Source of the DNA: Bacteroidia bacterium
Lineage (GTDB): Bacteria > Bacteroidota > Bacteroidia > UBA4408
Reading direction: 5' to 3'
Assembly: GCA_020845635.1 (NCBI GenBank)
Contig: JADLFI010000037.1
Location: 154,853-218,852, forward strand
DNA length: 64,000 nt
The position numbers and the translations under genes are program-made. Positions 43,593 through 54,300 of this stretch are shown piece by piece; position 1 is the stretch's first letter; every line of letters starts with the position of its first letter. Below the pieces are notes generated by a model. The model was not told the DNA's origin. It saw nothing but the letters and a program-made list of their open reading frames with translations, and ran no database searches.

Positions 43593-44822
43593 ATGAAAGG
43601 TAAAAAAATACTTTTGGCCATAAGTGGCGGGATAGCTGCTTATAAATGCTGTAATTTAGTGCGCCTGCTTGTTAAAGAAGGCGCTTCGGTACAGGTTATT
43701 CTTAGTCCTGATGCTACTAAATTTGTTAGTCCGCTTACACTTTCAGTGCTGTCAAAAAATACCGTTTTAAGTCAGTTTTATAATGCAGATGATACCTGGA
43801 ATAACCATGTAGAACTTGCCCTGCAAAATGATTTAATAGTGATAGCTCCGGCCACAGCCAACACTATTGGTAAAATGGCTCATGGAATATGTGACAACTT
43901 ATTGATGGCCACATATTTTAGCGCCAAATGCCCCATTATGTTTGCGCCTGCAATGGATTTGGATATGTATGCTCATCCAACTATTCAAGAAAACATCAGG
44001 AAACTTCAGAAACAGGGAAATATCTTAATTCCTTCAGGCTACGGTGAGTTAGCCAGCGGCTTGGTAGGCTTAGGAAGAATGGCTGAGCCGGAAATTATTT
44101 TTGACACTATAGCAAGTTACTTTACCAATCAATCAACTGCCTTACAAAATAAAAAAGTATTAGTAACTGCCGGCCCCACTTACGAAGCTATTGACCCTGT
44201 GCGGTTTATAGGCAACCACTCCAGTGGTAAAATGGGCACTGCTATTGCGCATTCTTTTGCAAAGAGTGGAGCCGAAGTGGTATTAGTTTGCGGACCCGGA
44301 GTTCAGCAAAATACTAGTCATAACAACATTAGCAGAATAGATGTTATGAGTGCTGAGGATATGTTACATGTATGCAAGCAACATATTGGAAAAACTGATA
44401 TTTTAGTGATGTCGGCTGCTGTGGCAGATTACAGACCGGCCAATAAAGCTACACAAAAAATAAAGAAAAAAGATAACGTGCTAACTCTTAATTTGGTTAA
44501 AAACCCTGATATTTTATCTTACTTAGGTGAAGCCAAAAAAGAACATCAAATATTTATTGGTTTTGCACTTGAAACCCGGAACGAGAAAAGCAACGCGCAA
44601 GAAAAACTGAAGCGTAAAAATTGTGATTTAATAGTACTAAATTCGTTAAACGACAAAGGCGCAGGTTTTGGTACCGATACTAATAAGGTTACGCTATTTT
44701 TTAAAGGGAAAAAGAGTAAGGAGCTCCCCTTAATGAGCAAACAAAAGCTGGCAGATGAGCTGGTTCAGGAAAGTGTAAAGCTGCTCTCTACTCGCAAAGT
44801 AACAAAAGAAAAAAAGCGATAA
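43593..44822 (+). CDS. coaBC: Bifunctional phosphopantothenoylcysteine decarboxylase/synthetase
   Basis: A 409-residue two-domain flavoprotein. The CoaC half starts KKILLAISGGIAAYKCCNLVR and has the active-site HVELA and the PXMNxxMW-like region FAPAMDLDMY. The CoaB half starts at about residue 185 (VLVTAGPTYEAIDPVRFIGNHSSGKMG), has the LVKNPDIL motif, and ends at 409. It makes 4'-phosphopantetheine in coenzyme A synthesis. It ends the bamD-rpoZ-coaBC operon. Confidence 0.96.
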   Translation: MKGKKILLAISGGIAAYKCCNLVRLLVKEGASVQVILSPDATKFVSPLTLSVLSKNTVLSQFYNADDTWNNHVELALQNDLIVIAPATANTIGKMAHGICDNLLMATYFSAKCPIMFAPAMDLDMYAHPTIQENIRKLQKQGNILIPSGYGELASGLVGLGRMAEPEIIFDTIASYFTNQSTALQNKKVLVTAGPTYEAIDPVRFIGNHSSGKMGTAIAHSFAKSGAEVVLVCGPGVQQNTSHNNISRIDVMSAEDMLHVCKQHIGKTDILVMSAAVADYRPANKATQKIKKKDNVLTLNLVKNPDILSYLGEAKKEHQIFIGFALETRNEKSNAQEKLKRKNCDLIVLNSLNDKGAGFGTDTNKVTLFFKGKKSKELPLMSKQKLADELVQESVKLLSTRKVTKEKKR

Positions 44823-44864
44823 AATCACCCCCTTGTCATTTTATATCAGCAAGCAGCATCAATG

Positions 44865-45782
44865 CTATTTATCCAGCATAAATGACTCTCCTTCAATAGC
44901 CAAATAAGTTTCTTTAAACTCTTGCCTGGCTTCTTCAAGAAGTGGGTTTAAATCATTGTATCGGGCAGAGAAATGCCCAATTAAGAGCTTTTGAACTTTA
45001 CAAATTTTTGCAACCATTGCGGCTTGTTTCGCAGTGGTATGATAGGTTTCGTTAGCCCTTTTTAAGAGGTCGTGCATAAAAGTAGCCTCATGATAAAGAA
45101 GTTTTACTCCTTTCAGTTGCGGAAATATTCTTTCATCGTATTTTGTGTCCGAGCAGTATGCGTACGACTCAGGAATACGTGGCGGATAGGTTAACTCTTT
45201 ATTGGCTATTCTTTGGCCACTTGGACTAATATAATCATTTCCTCTTTTAATTGGGGGTATGTCTTGCGGCAATATTTGGTAAGCTTCCATCTTGTCTTTT
45301 CGGATAGAAAGTAGTGCTGTTTTTTCTTTAAACACGAATCCACAACATGGTATCCGGTGATTTAGAATAATGGTTTCAATGGTCAATTTCTCGTCTTCAT
45401 AAATTTGCTCACTGACATCGTTTCGCAAAAAATGATAGATAATGTTATATCTTAAATAAGTCTCACTGTATTTAAACTGAATCTCAAGAATTTCTTTTAA
45501 TGGTTCGTGACAATATAGGTGTATATCATTAGTTCGGTTCATTAAGTGCAAACTGGCCAAAAAGCCCGGTAAGCCAAGAATATGGTCGCCATGCAAATGA
45601 CTGATAAAGATGTGGTTTATTTTGGCAAATTTAACTTTGTATTTGCGCATTTGTACTTGTGTGCCCTCTCCGCAATCAATTAAAAAATGTCTATCGTAAA
45701 TAGTTACTATTTGTGACGAAGGATGACGGTCAAGTGTAGGAGTGGCCGAACTGCTGCCCAATATGGTTATTTCAAAAGACAA
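44865..45782 (-). CDS. rnz: Ribonuclease Z
   Basis: A 305-residue metallo-beta-lactamase-fold endonuclease. SHLHGDHILGLPG is the zinc motif HxHxDH. DTKYDERI and HEATF supply further ligands, and the C-terminal LLIGHFSARY gives the final histidine. The length and the PxxP-like start ILGSSSATPT fit RNase Z/ElaC, which cleaves the 3' trailer of tRNA precursors lacking encoded CCA. tRNA-Ser in this window encodes CCA, so it may need a different route. The start is TTG, since no ATG lies nearby in frame. Confidence 0.93.
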   Translation of the reverse strand: MSFEITILGSSSATPTLDRHPSSQIVTIYDRHFLIDCGEGTQVQMRKYKVKFAKINHIFISHLHGDHILGLPGFLASLHLMNRTNDIHLYCHEPLKEILEIQFKYSETYLRYNIIYHFLRNDVSEQIYEDEKLTIETIILNHRIPCCGFVFKEKTALLSIRKDKMEAYQILPQDIPPIKRGNDYISPSGQRIANKELTYPPRIPESYAYCSDTKYDERIFPQLKGVKLLYHEATFMHDLLKRANETYHTTAKQAAMVAKICKVQKLLIGHFSARYNDLNPLLEEARQEFKETYLAIEGESFMLDK

Positions 45783-45887
45783 ATTATATATAATTATCAG
45801 AGGTTAAATATATAATTTACATTCGTATAAGCAAATACTTTTACAAAAAACATTACAACAAATTTTATGAAGTACCTGTCAAAAGCA

Positions 45888-47144
45888 TTATATCCCTTTG
45901 TACTCCTTACCATGAATAAACACCTTGTCAATTAAATTACTACCGAAGGCATAAGGCATAAATGCCAATGACGATATTTCTTTAGTGATAATGAAATTTG
46001 CTTTTTTTCCCGGGGTAATTGAGCCATAATTATCACTCAATCCCATAGCATAAGCGGTGTTCAAAGTTGATGCATTAATTACTTGCTCGGGGCTAAGTCC
46101 ATATTGTATGCAGGCAATAGCATTCATTAAATTCATATTTCCGCTGGGGCTGCTGCCCGGGTTGTAATCGCTGGCAATAGCTAAAGGCAATCCGGCTTCA
46201 ATCATTTTTTTTGCTGGCGGATACGGTAAACCCAAAAAGAAAGCGGCTCCGGGCAAAATAACCGGCATGGTATCGCTATGCTTCAATGCTTCTATTTCTT
46301 TTTCCGCCACATACTCTAAATGATCAACACTAATGGCATTTACCTTTACTCCGGCCAGTACACCTCCGTAGTTGCTCATTTGCTCGGCATGTACTTTTGA
46401 TATTAAACCATAATTCTGACCTGCCAATAATATTTCAATAGTTTCGTCAGGGGTAAAATAGTTGTTCTCACAAAATACATCGCAGTAGTCAGCCAGTTTT
46501 TCTTCGGCAATTGCCGGAAGCATTTCATCAATAATTAAATCAATATAAGCTCTTCTGTTATTCTTGTATTCGAGCGGTATGGCATGTGCTCCCAAAAAAG
46601 TGGCTTTTACCGGTATAGGAATGTTTTCTTTAATTCTTTTTATTACCCTCAACATTTTCAGCTCGGCCTCTAAGCTAAGCCCATAACCACTCTTTATTTC
46701 AATTGCTCCCGTTCCCTGACGAATAACTTCGTCTATTCGTGTTATAGCCGCTTGGTACAAATCGTCTTCATGACTATGTTGCAATTTTTTAGCCGAATTA
46801 TTTATTCCACCACCCTTAGCGGCAATTTCTTCATAACTTAACCCATTAATTCGGTCAACAAATTCTGATTCGCGATTCCCGGCATAAACAATATGGGTAT
46901 GCGAGTCGCAATAAGTAGGTAAAACTATTCTCCCTTCGGCATCAATCACTTCTAAATTACTCCAATCGCTTATCCCCGGCCAATTATCCATGGTTCCATA
47001 ACTAACAATTGTTTCATCTTCAATAGCTAACCAGGCATTCTTAAGCGTAGGAATATTGTTCATTTCATTGCCCTTTACGTTTTTAACATTGTATTCTCTA
47101 ATTTGCACCAGCTCCTGAATGTTTTTGATTAAAATTTTATGCAT
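45888..47144 (-). CDS. hutI: Imidazolonepropionase
   Basis: A 418-residue amidohydrolase. The metal motif is DSHTHIVYAGNR, and EIKSGYGLSLEAELKMLRVI, HAEQMSNYGG and SDYNPGSSPS are diagnostic of HutI. It opens the imidazolone ring to N-formimino-glutamate in histidine degradation. Other hut genes are not in the window. The ATG lies head-to-head with the Kazal-domain gene; the two start codons are about 28 bases apart, so their promoters must overlap the genes. Confidence 0.94.
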   Translation of the reverse strand: MHKILIKNIQELVQIREYNVKNVKGNEMNNIPTLKNAWLAIEDETIVSYGTMDNWPGISDWSNLEVIDAEGRIVLPTYCDSHTHIVYAGNRESEFVDRINGLSYEEIAAKGGGINNSAKKLQHSHEDDLYQAAITRIDEVIRQGTGAIEIKSGYGLSLEAELKMLRVIKRIKENIPIPVKATFLGAHAIPLEYKNNRRAYIDLIIDEMLPAIAEEKLADYCDVFCENNYFTPDETIEILLAGQNYGLISKVHAEQMSNYGGVLAGVKVNAISVDHLEYVAEKEIEALKHSDTMPVILPGAAFFLGLPYPPAKKMIEAGLPLAIASDYNPGSSPSGNMNLMNAIACIQYGLSPEQVINASTLNTAYAMGLSDNYGSITPGKKANFIITKEISSLAFMPYAFGSNLIDKVFIHGKEYKGI

Positions 47145-47171
47145 AACTTTACGCTCATGAAATTAATAATT

Positions 47172-47645
47172 ATGTCAAAGAAAATAGTTTTTTGTGTAAT
47201 TTGTTGTTTTTTGTTCAATTCTTTGAAAGCTCAAATGAACTATAATTGTGTTGACAGTTTTAATATAAGACCCGGAACACCCTGCCCATTCGACTTTGAG
47301 CCTGTTTGCGGGTGCAACAATAAAACCTATAAAAATGTTTGTATGGCTAATGCCGAAGGAGTGATGTATTATGATATGGGCAGTTGCGAACCAATGGCTA
47401 TTGACGCTAATCCTAACCCTGTAGATGAAACTGTATTCTTTAAAGCTGTACTAAAATATGCCGGAAATTTAACTTTGTTTATAACAGATGTCAACGGGCA
47501 AGAGTATTTTAAAACTAATTTCACAAATGTAACTTATGTTGATTACGCTATTGATGTGTCAAGGTTTCAGAACGGTATTTTTATAATTTTTGCTGTTACC
47601 GATAAATACTATACCTACAAAAAGATTTCAAAATACAACTTTTAA
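47172..47645 (+). CDS. Secreted Kazal-domain protein with T9SS-like tail
   Basis: A 157-residue protein. A signal peptide (residues 1-20, ending LKAQ) is followed by a Kazal-type inhibitor domain at about residues 24-68, with CPFDFEPVCGCNNKTYKNVC and GSC giving the Cys framework. The remaining 85 residues (ANPNPVDETVFFK, FQNGIFIIFAV) have the form of a T9SS type A sorting domain, with ANPNP in place of YPNP. Kazal domains typically inhibit serine proteases by canonical loop binding; activity here is inferred. In-frame ATGs at 47139 and 47157 would lengthen the N-terminus before the signal peptide, so 47172 is chosen. Confidence 0.78.
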   Translation: MSKKIVFCVICCFLFNSLKAQMNYNCVDSFNIRPGTPCPFDFEPVCGCNNKTYKNVCMANAEGVMYYDMGSCEPMAIDANPNPVDETVFFKAVLKYAGNLTLFITDVNGQEYFKTNFTNVTYVDYAIDVSRFQNGIFIIFAVTDKYYTYKKISKYNF

Positions 47646-47656
47646 CCTACAATATA

Positions 47657-48700
47657 TTACTTGGTAAAGGTATCTTTAAAACTGCTATAAGTACGCCATC
47701 TCTCTAGAACCTGATTTATATCGGGAGCTATCTCCGAATCAAAAAATAACTCCTTGCCGCTTACCGGATGTTTAAATCCAAGCGACTTAGCATGCAAGGC
47801 CTGGCGATTTAGAATATCAAAATTATTTTCTACAAATTGCTTATACTTGGAAAATGTTGTTCCCTTCAGTACTTTTCGTCCTCCATACAATTCATCGCAA
47901 AACAAAGGATGACCTATATGTTTAAAATGAACACGTATTTGATGCGTTCTTCCTGTTTCAAGTCGGCATTCTACTAGGGTTACGTATCCAAAACGTTCCA
48001 ATACTTTATAATGTGTGATGGCATGTTTTCCCATATTCTCATCGGTAAAAACATCCATCTGCATTCTGTCTCTAATGTTGCGTCCTATGTAGCCCTCTAT
48101 AGTTCCGGTTTCCTCCGGGAAATCGCCCCATACTAAAGCTACATAACTTCTCTTAGTAGTACGTTCAAAAAACTGTTTAGCCAGTTTAGCCAAGGCCATT
48201 TCATTCTTGGCAATTACCATAATGCCTGTGGTATCTTTATCTAAACGATGTACCAAACCCGGCCGCTGATCGTTTTGACTAAACATTGGCAAATGCTGAA
48301 AATGATAAATTAAAGCATTTACCAGAGTGCCTGAATAATTGCCAAATCCGGGGTGTACAACAATGCCTGCCTGTTTGTTAATGACAATTAAATGTTCATC
48401 TTCATACACCACATCTAAGGGAATATTTTCAGGTTGTAACTCTGTAACCCTTGGAGGATGCGCCATTACAATGCTAATAACATCTAATGGCTTAACTTTA
48501 TAATTAGATTTTACAGGAACATTGTTAACCAATATATTGCCTGCCTCTGCAGCTTGCTGAATTTTAGTTCTCGTGGCATTTTCAATGCGAGTCATCAGGA
48601 ACTTATCAATTCGTAGTAATTGTTGACCTTTCCCTAATACCAAACGATGATGTTCATATAGCTCCTGTTCTTCGTTCTCCGGCTGTTCCGATATACTCAT
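47657..48700 (-). CDS. rluD: 23S rRNA pseudouridine synthase RluD family
   Basis: A 347-residue enzyme. An N-terminal S4 domain (about residues 28-90, RIDKFLMTRIENATRTKIQQ) is followed by the RluA/RluD catalytic domain with the active-site Asp in VHRLDKDTTGIMVIAK and the motif TGRTHQIRVHF. It makes pseudouridine in 23S rRNA (positions equivalent to 1911/1915/1917 for RluD). Assignment to RluD rather than RluC/RluA is by domain layout. It is the last gene of a tight four-gene operon and overlaps yigZ by four bases. Confidence 0.88.
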   Translation of the reverse strand: MSISEQPENEEQELYEHHRLVLGKGQQLLRIDKFLMTRIENATRTKIQQAAEAGNILVNNVPVKSNYKVKPLDVISIVMAHPPRVTELQPENIPLDVVYEDEHLIVINKQAGIVVHPGFGNYSGTLVNALIYHFQHLPMFSQNDQRPGLVHRLDKDTTGIMVIAKNEMALAKLAKQFFERTTKRSYVALVWGDFPEETGTIEGYIGRNIRDRMQMDVFTDENMGKHAITHYKVLERFGYVTLVECRLETGRTHQIRVHFKHIGHPLFCDELYGGRKVLKGTTFSKYKQFVENNFDILNRQALHAKSLGFKHPVSGKELFFDSEIAPDINQVLERWRTYSSFKDTFTK

Positions 48701-49308
48701 TGTTGAATATTTAATTGTTTATAAAAAGGCAACTCTTCTAATTGTTTTATCAAATTATCCTGTTCGTTTCTCTTCACTTGTATCAGATAACTAACTTTTT
48801 CTTCAAATAATTTTTTATCAAAGATAATATTATACTTGACTAATACACGGTCTATTTCGCTCTGCAACTTATAATCAAATTCCATCTTTACAGGATTTCT
48901 TAAAATAATTTCTTGTCTTACTGCTTGCTGCAAACAGTCTATGCTCGCTTGTTTATAGGCTAAAATAAGTCCGGAAGTGCCCAATAATGTTCCGCCAAAA
49001 AACCGAACAACAATCACTATTATATTGCTAAGCTTGAAAGATTCTATTTGATTTAAAATAGGCTTTCCGGCAGTTCCTGAAGGTTCTCCGTCATCACTTG
49101 CTTTGGTAATTTTATTGGTAAACCCCAGAGAATAGGCGTAACAAAAATGACAAGCTCCTTTAAACTGTGCGTTCTTTCTGTAACTGTCAAGGAGTTGCCT
49201 GGCTTCCGGTTCGCTCTCAATATGGTGTGCAAAAGCCATAAACTTACTTCCTTTCTGCTTATGTACTGCTTCGCTAACTTGAGCTATGGTGTAAAAAGTG
49301 TCATCCAT
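48697..49308 (-). CDS. YigZ/IMPACT family protein
   Basis: A 203-residue protein of the YigZ/IMPACT (UPF0029) family. The N-terminal domain has SKFMAFAHHIESEPEARQLL and the family motif SDDGEPSGTAGKPIL. A C-terminal DUF1949-type ferredoxin-like domain follows. The eukaryotic relative IMPACT acts in translational control; the bacterial role is unclear. The ATG at 49308 lies one base after the upstream stop, which favours it over a TTG at 49323. The four-base ATGA overlap with rluD indicates translational coupling. Confidence 0.86.
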   Translation of the reverse strand: MDDTFYTIAQVSEAVHKQKGSKFMAFAHHIESEPEARQLLDSYRKNAQFKGACHFCYAYSLGFTNKITKASDDGEPSGTAGKPILNQIESFKLSNIIVIVVRFFGGTLLGTSGLILAYKQASIDCLQQAVRQEIILRNPVKMEFDYKLQSEIDRVLVKYNIIFDKKLFEEKVSYLIQVKRNEQDNLIKQLEELPFYKQLNIQQ

Positions 49309-49309
49309 T

Positions 49310-50185
49310 TTATAACAATGCAATTAAAACAATGGCTGCAATGCTTAATATAACTCCTGCAATATTCAGTCTGCTTAATTTTTCTTTATACGCCCAAACA
49401 CTTACTACGGTTGCTACAACAACTATTGACATGTTGTTTACAGGAAAAAAAGTAGAAGCGTTTAACACATTACTTTCTAATGATTTCATGATAAAATACA
49501 TAGAAAAGAAGTTAGGAATGCCTAATAATATCCCTGTAATTATACTCTTAGTGTGCCATTTAATTTTTTTTAAAATCAATAAAAAAGCAAATACTACTCC
49601 CCCACTTATAGCAGCAAACATAAAAGCCGTAGATAATATAAATTCATTACTATAATCCGTGCCTACAAATATTTTTTGTAAATAACCAATTAATGCATCA
49701 ATAGCCCCACATCCTATAAACAAAATAACAGGTAAAAAGTAATACCACTTTTTATCAATTTTAATTGCTGCATCGTCTCTTTTTTTGCTAACCAGCACCA
49801 CTGAAATCATAGCTAATAAAATACCCAAAATTTGTATAAAGCTTAATGACTCGTTAAACAAGTAAACCGCTAAACTTACCGGTATTACAATTGACATTTT
49901 GTTGGCTACAGTAGCTACCGAAACACCCCAAACTATGGTAGTAATGGATATTAGGTAAAAAATACTAACAAACAATAATCCTAAAAACAAGGCATATATA
50001 AACCATGCTTGTTGAGCCATGGTTTGAATATCAAATTTTTGCTCAGCAATTTGAAATCCTAAAAAGGCAGCTACAAAGTAATTGGCTACAATAGCCTGAA
50101 AGTTATCAATGTTATATTTAGGAAAAAGTTTAAAAACCAGAATCAATCCGGCATTTATTAAAATGCAAAGTATTATATATATCAT
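49310..50185 (-). CDS. EamA-family (DMT superfamily) transporter
   Basis: A 291-residue membrane protein with ten hydrophobic helices arranged as two halves (EamA domains), as in drug/metabolite transporters. Motifs include VPVSLAVYLFNESLSFIQILGILL at the end of the first half and VSVWAYKEKLSRLNIAGVILSI at the end of the second. The substrate is unknown; its position between ribD and yigZ raises the possibility of a riboflavin-related role, but context alone supports this weakly. It overlaps ribD by four bases. Confidence 0.83.
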   Translation of the reverse strand: MIYIILCILINAGLILVFKLFPKYNIDNFQAIVANYFVAAFLGFQIAEQKFDIQTMAQQAWFIYALFLGLLFVSIFYLISITTIVWGVSVATVANKMSIVIPVSLAVYLFNESLSFIQILGILLAMISVVLVSKKRDDAAIKIDKKWYYFLPVILFIGCGAIDALIGYLQKIFVGTDYSNEFILSTAFMFAAISGGVVFAFLLILKKIKWHTKSIITGILLGIPNFFSMYFIMKSLESNVLNASTFFPVNNMSIVVVATVVSVWAYKEKLSRLNIAGVILSIAAIVLIALL

Positions 50186-51231
50186 AAATTCAATTTAGGT
50201 TTATATATCTTGTATTGTTCGTTTAAATAATAATTATCACCAACAAGTTCTCCTTTTATTGTTGGAGCTTGTATTCCGTTTCCCCAACTTTGCTGTGATA
50301 TAATAAGATGAGCCTCATTCCAGTGTTGACTGTTTATAAACAAATTTAATGTTTTTGCTCCACCCTCAACCAACAATGATTGCACCTGCATAGTATATAA
50401 ATGATTTAGTATTTCACTTACCAATTCTTTACTTTCATCAATATACACATAGTTTATTTGATCCCGTTTAACGGCATGATTATGGGTAAATACAATAGTC
50501 TTTCCACCATCATTAAAAAGTTTTAATGTTGGGGGCAAACTTCCAGCCAAATCAATGACTACTCTAAGCGGACTATTCCCCACCCAAAGTCGGTTATTAA
50601 GACTCGGATTATCTTCAAGGGCGGTATGATAACCAATTAAAATGGCCGATGATTCTGCTCTTAGTTGATGCACTAAAATATCGTTATACCAGTTACTTAC
50701 TTTTTTTGAAAGGTTACTTCCTCTTTCTCTCCCCATATATCCATCAGCAGTTTGTGCCCACTTTAAAATAATATAAGGTTTGTTTTGAGTATGGTAGTAA
50801 AAAAAATACTTATTTAATTGTATCGCTTCTTTTTCTAATACTCCGTTGATAACTTCAACACCTGCATCCTTCAGTTGTCTAATCCCCTTCCCTGCCACCT
50901 TTTGGTGAGGGTCGGTGCAGGCAACTACAACTTTACGAATACCTGACTCAATAATTAATTCGCTGCAAGGCGGAGTTTTTCCATAATGCACGCATGGCTC
51001 AAGGCTAACATACAAAGTAGCATTCTTTAATAACCATTCATCTTTTACTTCATTTATGGCATTCACTTCAGCGTGTGCAGCACCGAATTTTTGATGATAA
51101 CCTTCTCCTATAACCTTATTATCGGAAACCAACAAAGCACCAACCATAGGGTTTGGAGCTACATAACCCCTTCCAATTTTAGCCAATTGCAGGCATCTTT
51201 GCATATAAAATTCGTGTATTTGCATATTCAT
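50182..51231 (-). CDS. ribD: Bifunctional riboflavin deaminase/reductase RibD
   Basis: A 349-residue protein with an N-terminal cytidine-deaminase-like domain. Its zinc motifs are HAEVNAI and PCVHYGKTPPC. A C-terminal reductase domain starts near PYIILKWAQTADGYMG. It carries out the second and third steps of riboflavin synthesis from GTP. Other rib genes are not in the window. It is the first gene of a four-gene operon with EamA, yigZ and rluD. The start ATG lies close to the upstream terminator. Confidence 0.93.
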   Translation of the reverse strand: MNMQIHEFYMQRCLQLAKIGRGYVAPNPMVGALLVSDNKVIGEGYHQKFGAAHAEVNAINEVKDEWLLKNATLYVSLEPCVHYGKTPPCSELIIESGIRKVVVACTDPHQKVAGKGIRQLKDAGVEVINGVLEKEAIQLNKYFFYYHTQNKPYIILKWAQTADGYMGRERGSNLSKKVSNWYNDILVHQLRAESSAILIGYHTALEDNPSLNNRLWVGNSPLRVVIDLAGSLPPTLKLFNDGGKTIVFTHNHAVKRDQINYVYIDESKELVSEILNHLYTMQVQSLLVEGGAKTLNLFINSQHWNEAHLIISQQSWGNGIQAPTIKGELVGDNYYLNEQYKIYKPKLNL

Positions 51232-51238
51232 AATACAA

Positions 51239-51266
51239 CAGCCGCAGTTATAAGTAACTGCGGCTG
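51239..51266 (-). terminator. Probable terminator of the Ig-repeat T9SS gene
   Basis: Perfect 12-bp arms (51239-51250 and 51255-51266) around a four-base loop TAAG. It lies directly upstream of ribD and downstream of the T9SS gene on the minus strand. The T-run is weak (TTGTATT). Confidence 0.65.
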
Positions 51267-51333
51267 CAATATTAGTGATTTAAAATTTATTGCTCTTTTA
51301 AAAAATAGAATATCCTTTTATGGTATGCAGGAA

Positions 51334-54300
51334 CTATCTGTTTATAATCATCTTTTTATAATGTAAATTCCCGTCATCGTTTACCTGAACCATATATACC
51401 CCCTGATTGAGGTGAGGGATTTCAACATGCAGTTTTTCCTTACCTCCAATTAAAGTTGTATTCCAAACCTCAGTTCCGGTAACCGAGAGTATCTTTACCG
51501 AAACCGGTCTGTTGACACTTCGGTTAACAGATAATACAAAGCGACCATTGTTAGGGTTAGGTATAATGTCAAAGAATTTTAAATCGTTGTTCTTTATATT
51601 GTCCATTCCCTGAACAACTAAATTATCTCTTAAGATAACGTTTGAGTTGGTTTTTACGTTTGATGCTCTTGTGGTATCACAAGCATTATCGAGTGGAACT
51701 CTTATCCAGTATGCCAAAACAGTATCAGGTGCAGTGTTTACGTCAGTATAACTAAAAATATTACTTGAAACGTTATCAAAAATAATATCAGGATTAGCGG
51801 TGGTTCTTTTGTGTAACTCAAAAATACCAAAAGGCAAGCCGCCATAAGCATTCCACGAAAGGTCAAAGGTTTGTCCGTTGTTTGCTGTGTTTACTTTTAG
51901 GTTGATGGTAGTATGGAATAAATTTGGAATAGATGTTCCACCACACACATCTCTTAAAGCCAAACCATAAGTATAATAATGAGCTGCAGGGTTAACAGGG
52001 TCATTAACATTCCCCCATGTTGAAATACTTATACTGTCTAAGTCTTCAAACGAATAATAAGCTGCTGTGGGATTATATGGAATTATTGCAATAGTATCAA
52101 ATCCGAATTGAATATCAGATTTTCTGAGTAATAAGAAACTCTCCAATTGTGTTACCGTTACCGGATTAGTCCAGTAAATAAAGTTATGTTGTGTAGGTAT
52201 ATCAACACTTACAAAACATATAGCACTTGGGTCCGGACCAAAGTTAGCAATTGGAAGAAAAGCAGAACTGGTGCATCCATTAGCATCACTTACAATAACA
52301 TTATATATTCCTGTTTGGCTGATAACTAATGACTGCTGTGTTCCAATAATAGTTGTATCAATAAGTCTTTGCCAAGCATACGAAGCGTATCCTGCATTTG
52401 CTTGTAAAGTAGCAGTATTGTTAGGCGTGCAGGGGTCAAACGGATCTACAATAGTAATCACCGGAGGTGCTGGCGGTTGATTAAAGATAACTTCTACCAC
52501 ATTTGACATGCTTACACAATTATTGGCAGGATCGGTTACCAATACACTGTAATAACCGGAATAACTTAGCTGAGAGCCATTGTAAAAGCAATTATAGCTT
52601 GGATTATTGGCTCCTCCAATAACAGTTCCGTTAAAATACCATTGATAGCTTGCTCCTTGAATAATTTGAGTAGTCAGCAAAACAGGAGCTCCGTTACATC
52701 CTATTATTGGTCCCTGTTCATTGATTGTTGCAGTGGTTTGACAATTGCTGCCGCTGATATTGATAGAAAAAGAAGCAGGAATAGTATCCACACATCCTGT
52801 GGCTATATCTTGAGCAATAAGTATAACATCGTAAACCCCATTGTTATAATAGGTATGGGAGAAGTTTTGGGCATTATTAAATTGTGTAACTCCATCTCCA
52901 AAGTTCCAAGTAAAGTTATACTGCCCCGAAGATGCATAGGGATTAGTAAAGTTAACCACATAAGGTGGCAACTGATTAAATGAAATAGGATTGGCAGTAA
53001 AGCTAATTCCAAAATTTACCGGGTTATATATTACCTGCACAGTATTTGTCCCTGAACAAACACCATCACTGGCAGTAACTGTGTAACTTGTTGTCACTCC
53101 CGGGGCCGCTATGGGGTTGGCAATGGTTGTATTGTTTAAGCCTTGAGCAGGACTCCAAGTATATGTTATATTATTGATACCACTATAGTTAACAGTAGCA
53201 CCGAGTTGTGCTGCATTACCGCATGATATGGTTTGGTTGGTTCCTGCATTAACACTCAATTCTACCACTTCTAAATTTTGTACGGCAGTATTAGAACAGT
53301 TGTTTGCATCGCTATAAACATAGCTTATTTGAAATATTCCTGCTCCACTAACTGTTGGGTCAAACTGATTATTTCCGGTAACTCCGGTTCCTGAATAAGT
53401 TCCTCCTAAAGGCAATCCTCCACTTAAATTAAATATCTGTGAACCATTACATACTGTTTGAAAAGTATCTAAACTTACCGTAGGTAAAGCAAATACTTCG
53501 ATGGAGTCGGTGACATTGTTTGTACATCCGTTATTATCGGAATAAGTATAGGTTAAGACATGTATGCCTGCACCGGCAGCTACTGGAGAGAAAGTATTTC
53601 CGGAAACTCCGTTTCCGGAATAAATTCCACCACTTGGCAATCCACTATTTAATGTAACAGATGTCCCGTTAATACATGAATTAGGAGGAGCAGTGAATGA
53701 AACTGTAGGTAAAGCATTTACCGTAACTTGAATAGTATCATACCCCACACATCCATTACTGAAAGTAACAGTATATACTATTTCATGAGTGCCGGCTCCG
53801 GCTAAAGCGGGGTTAAAAGTATTACCCAATACTCCGGGGCCACTGAATATACCTCCTACCGGGGAGTAGGCAAAGTTTATTGGGGCACTATTTACACATA
53901 ATGGTGATAAAGGCTGAACTAAAGGTATTCCTCCTGAAGTAACAGTAATGTTCTGACTTATACTGGCCGAACACCCATTGGCATCAGTATAACTGTAAAT
54001 AATGCTATAGGTTCCCGGCCCGGCAACTGCAGGGTTAAAATTATTTCCACTTACCCCCTGTCCTGAAAATGTACCTCCTGCCGGACTTCCTGTCAAAGTA
54101 ACCAAACCTCCATCAATACAGGCTGTTGATGGAATATTCATTGAAACAACAGGAGCAGGAGTTAAACTTATTGTTTGTGATGCACTATTGGTACATCCGT
54201 TTATATCAGTATAGTAGTACTGAACCGTAGTGCTTGAGCCTGAAATTAGTGAGGGGTAAAATATTGAGTCATTTATAACTCCAACACCCATATAATATCC

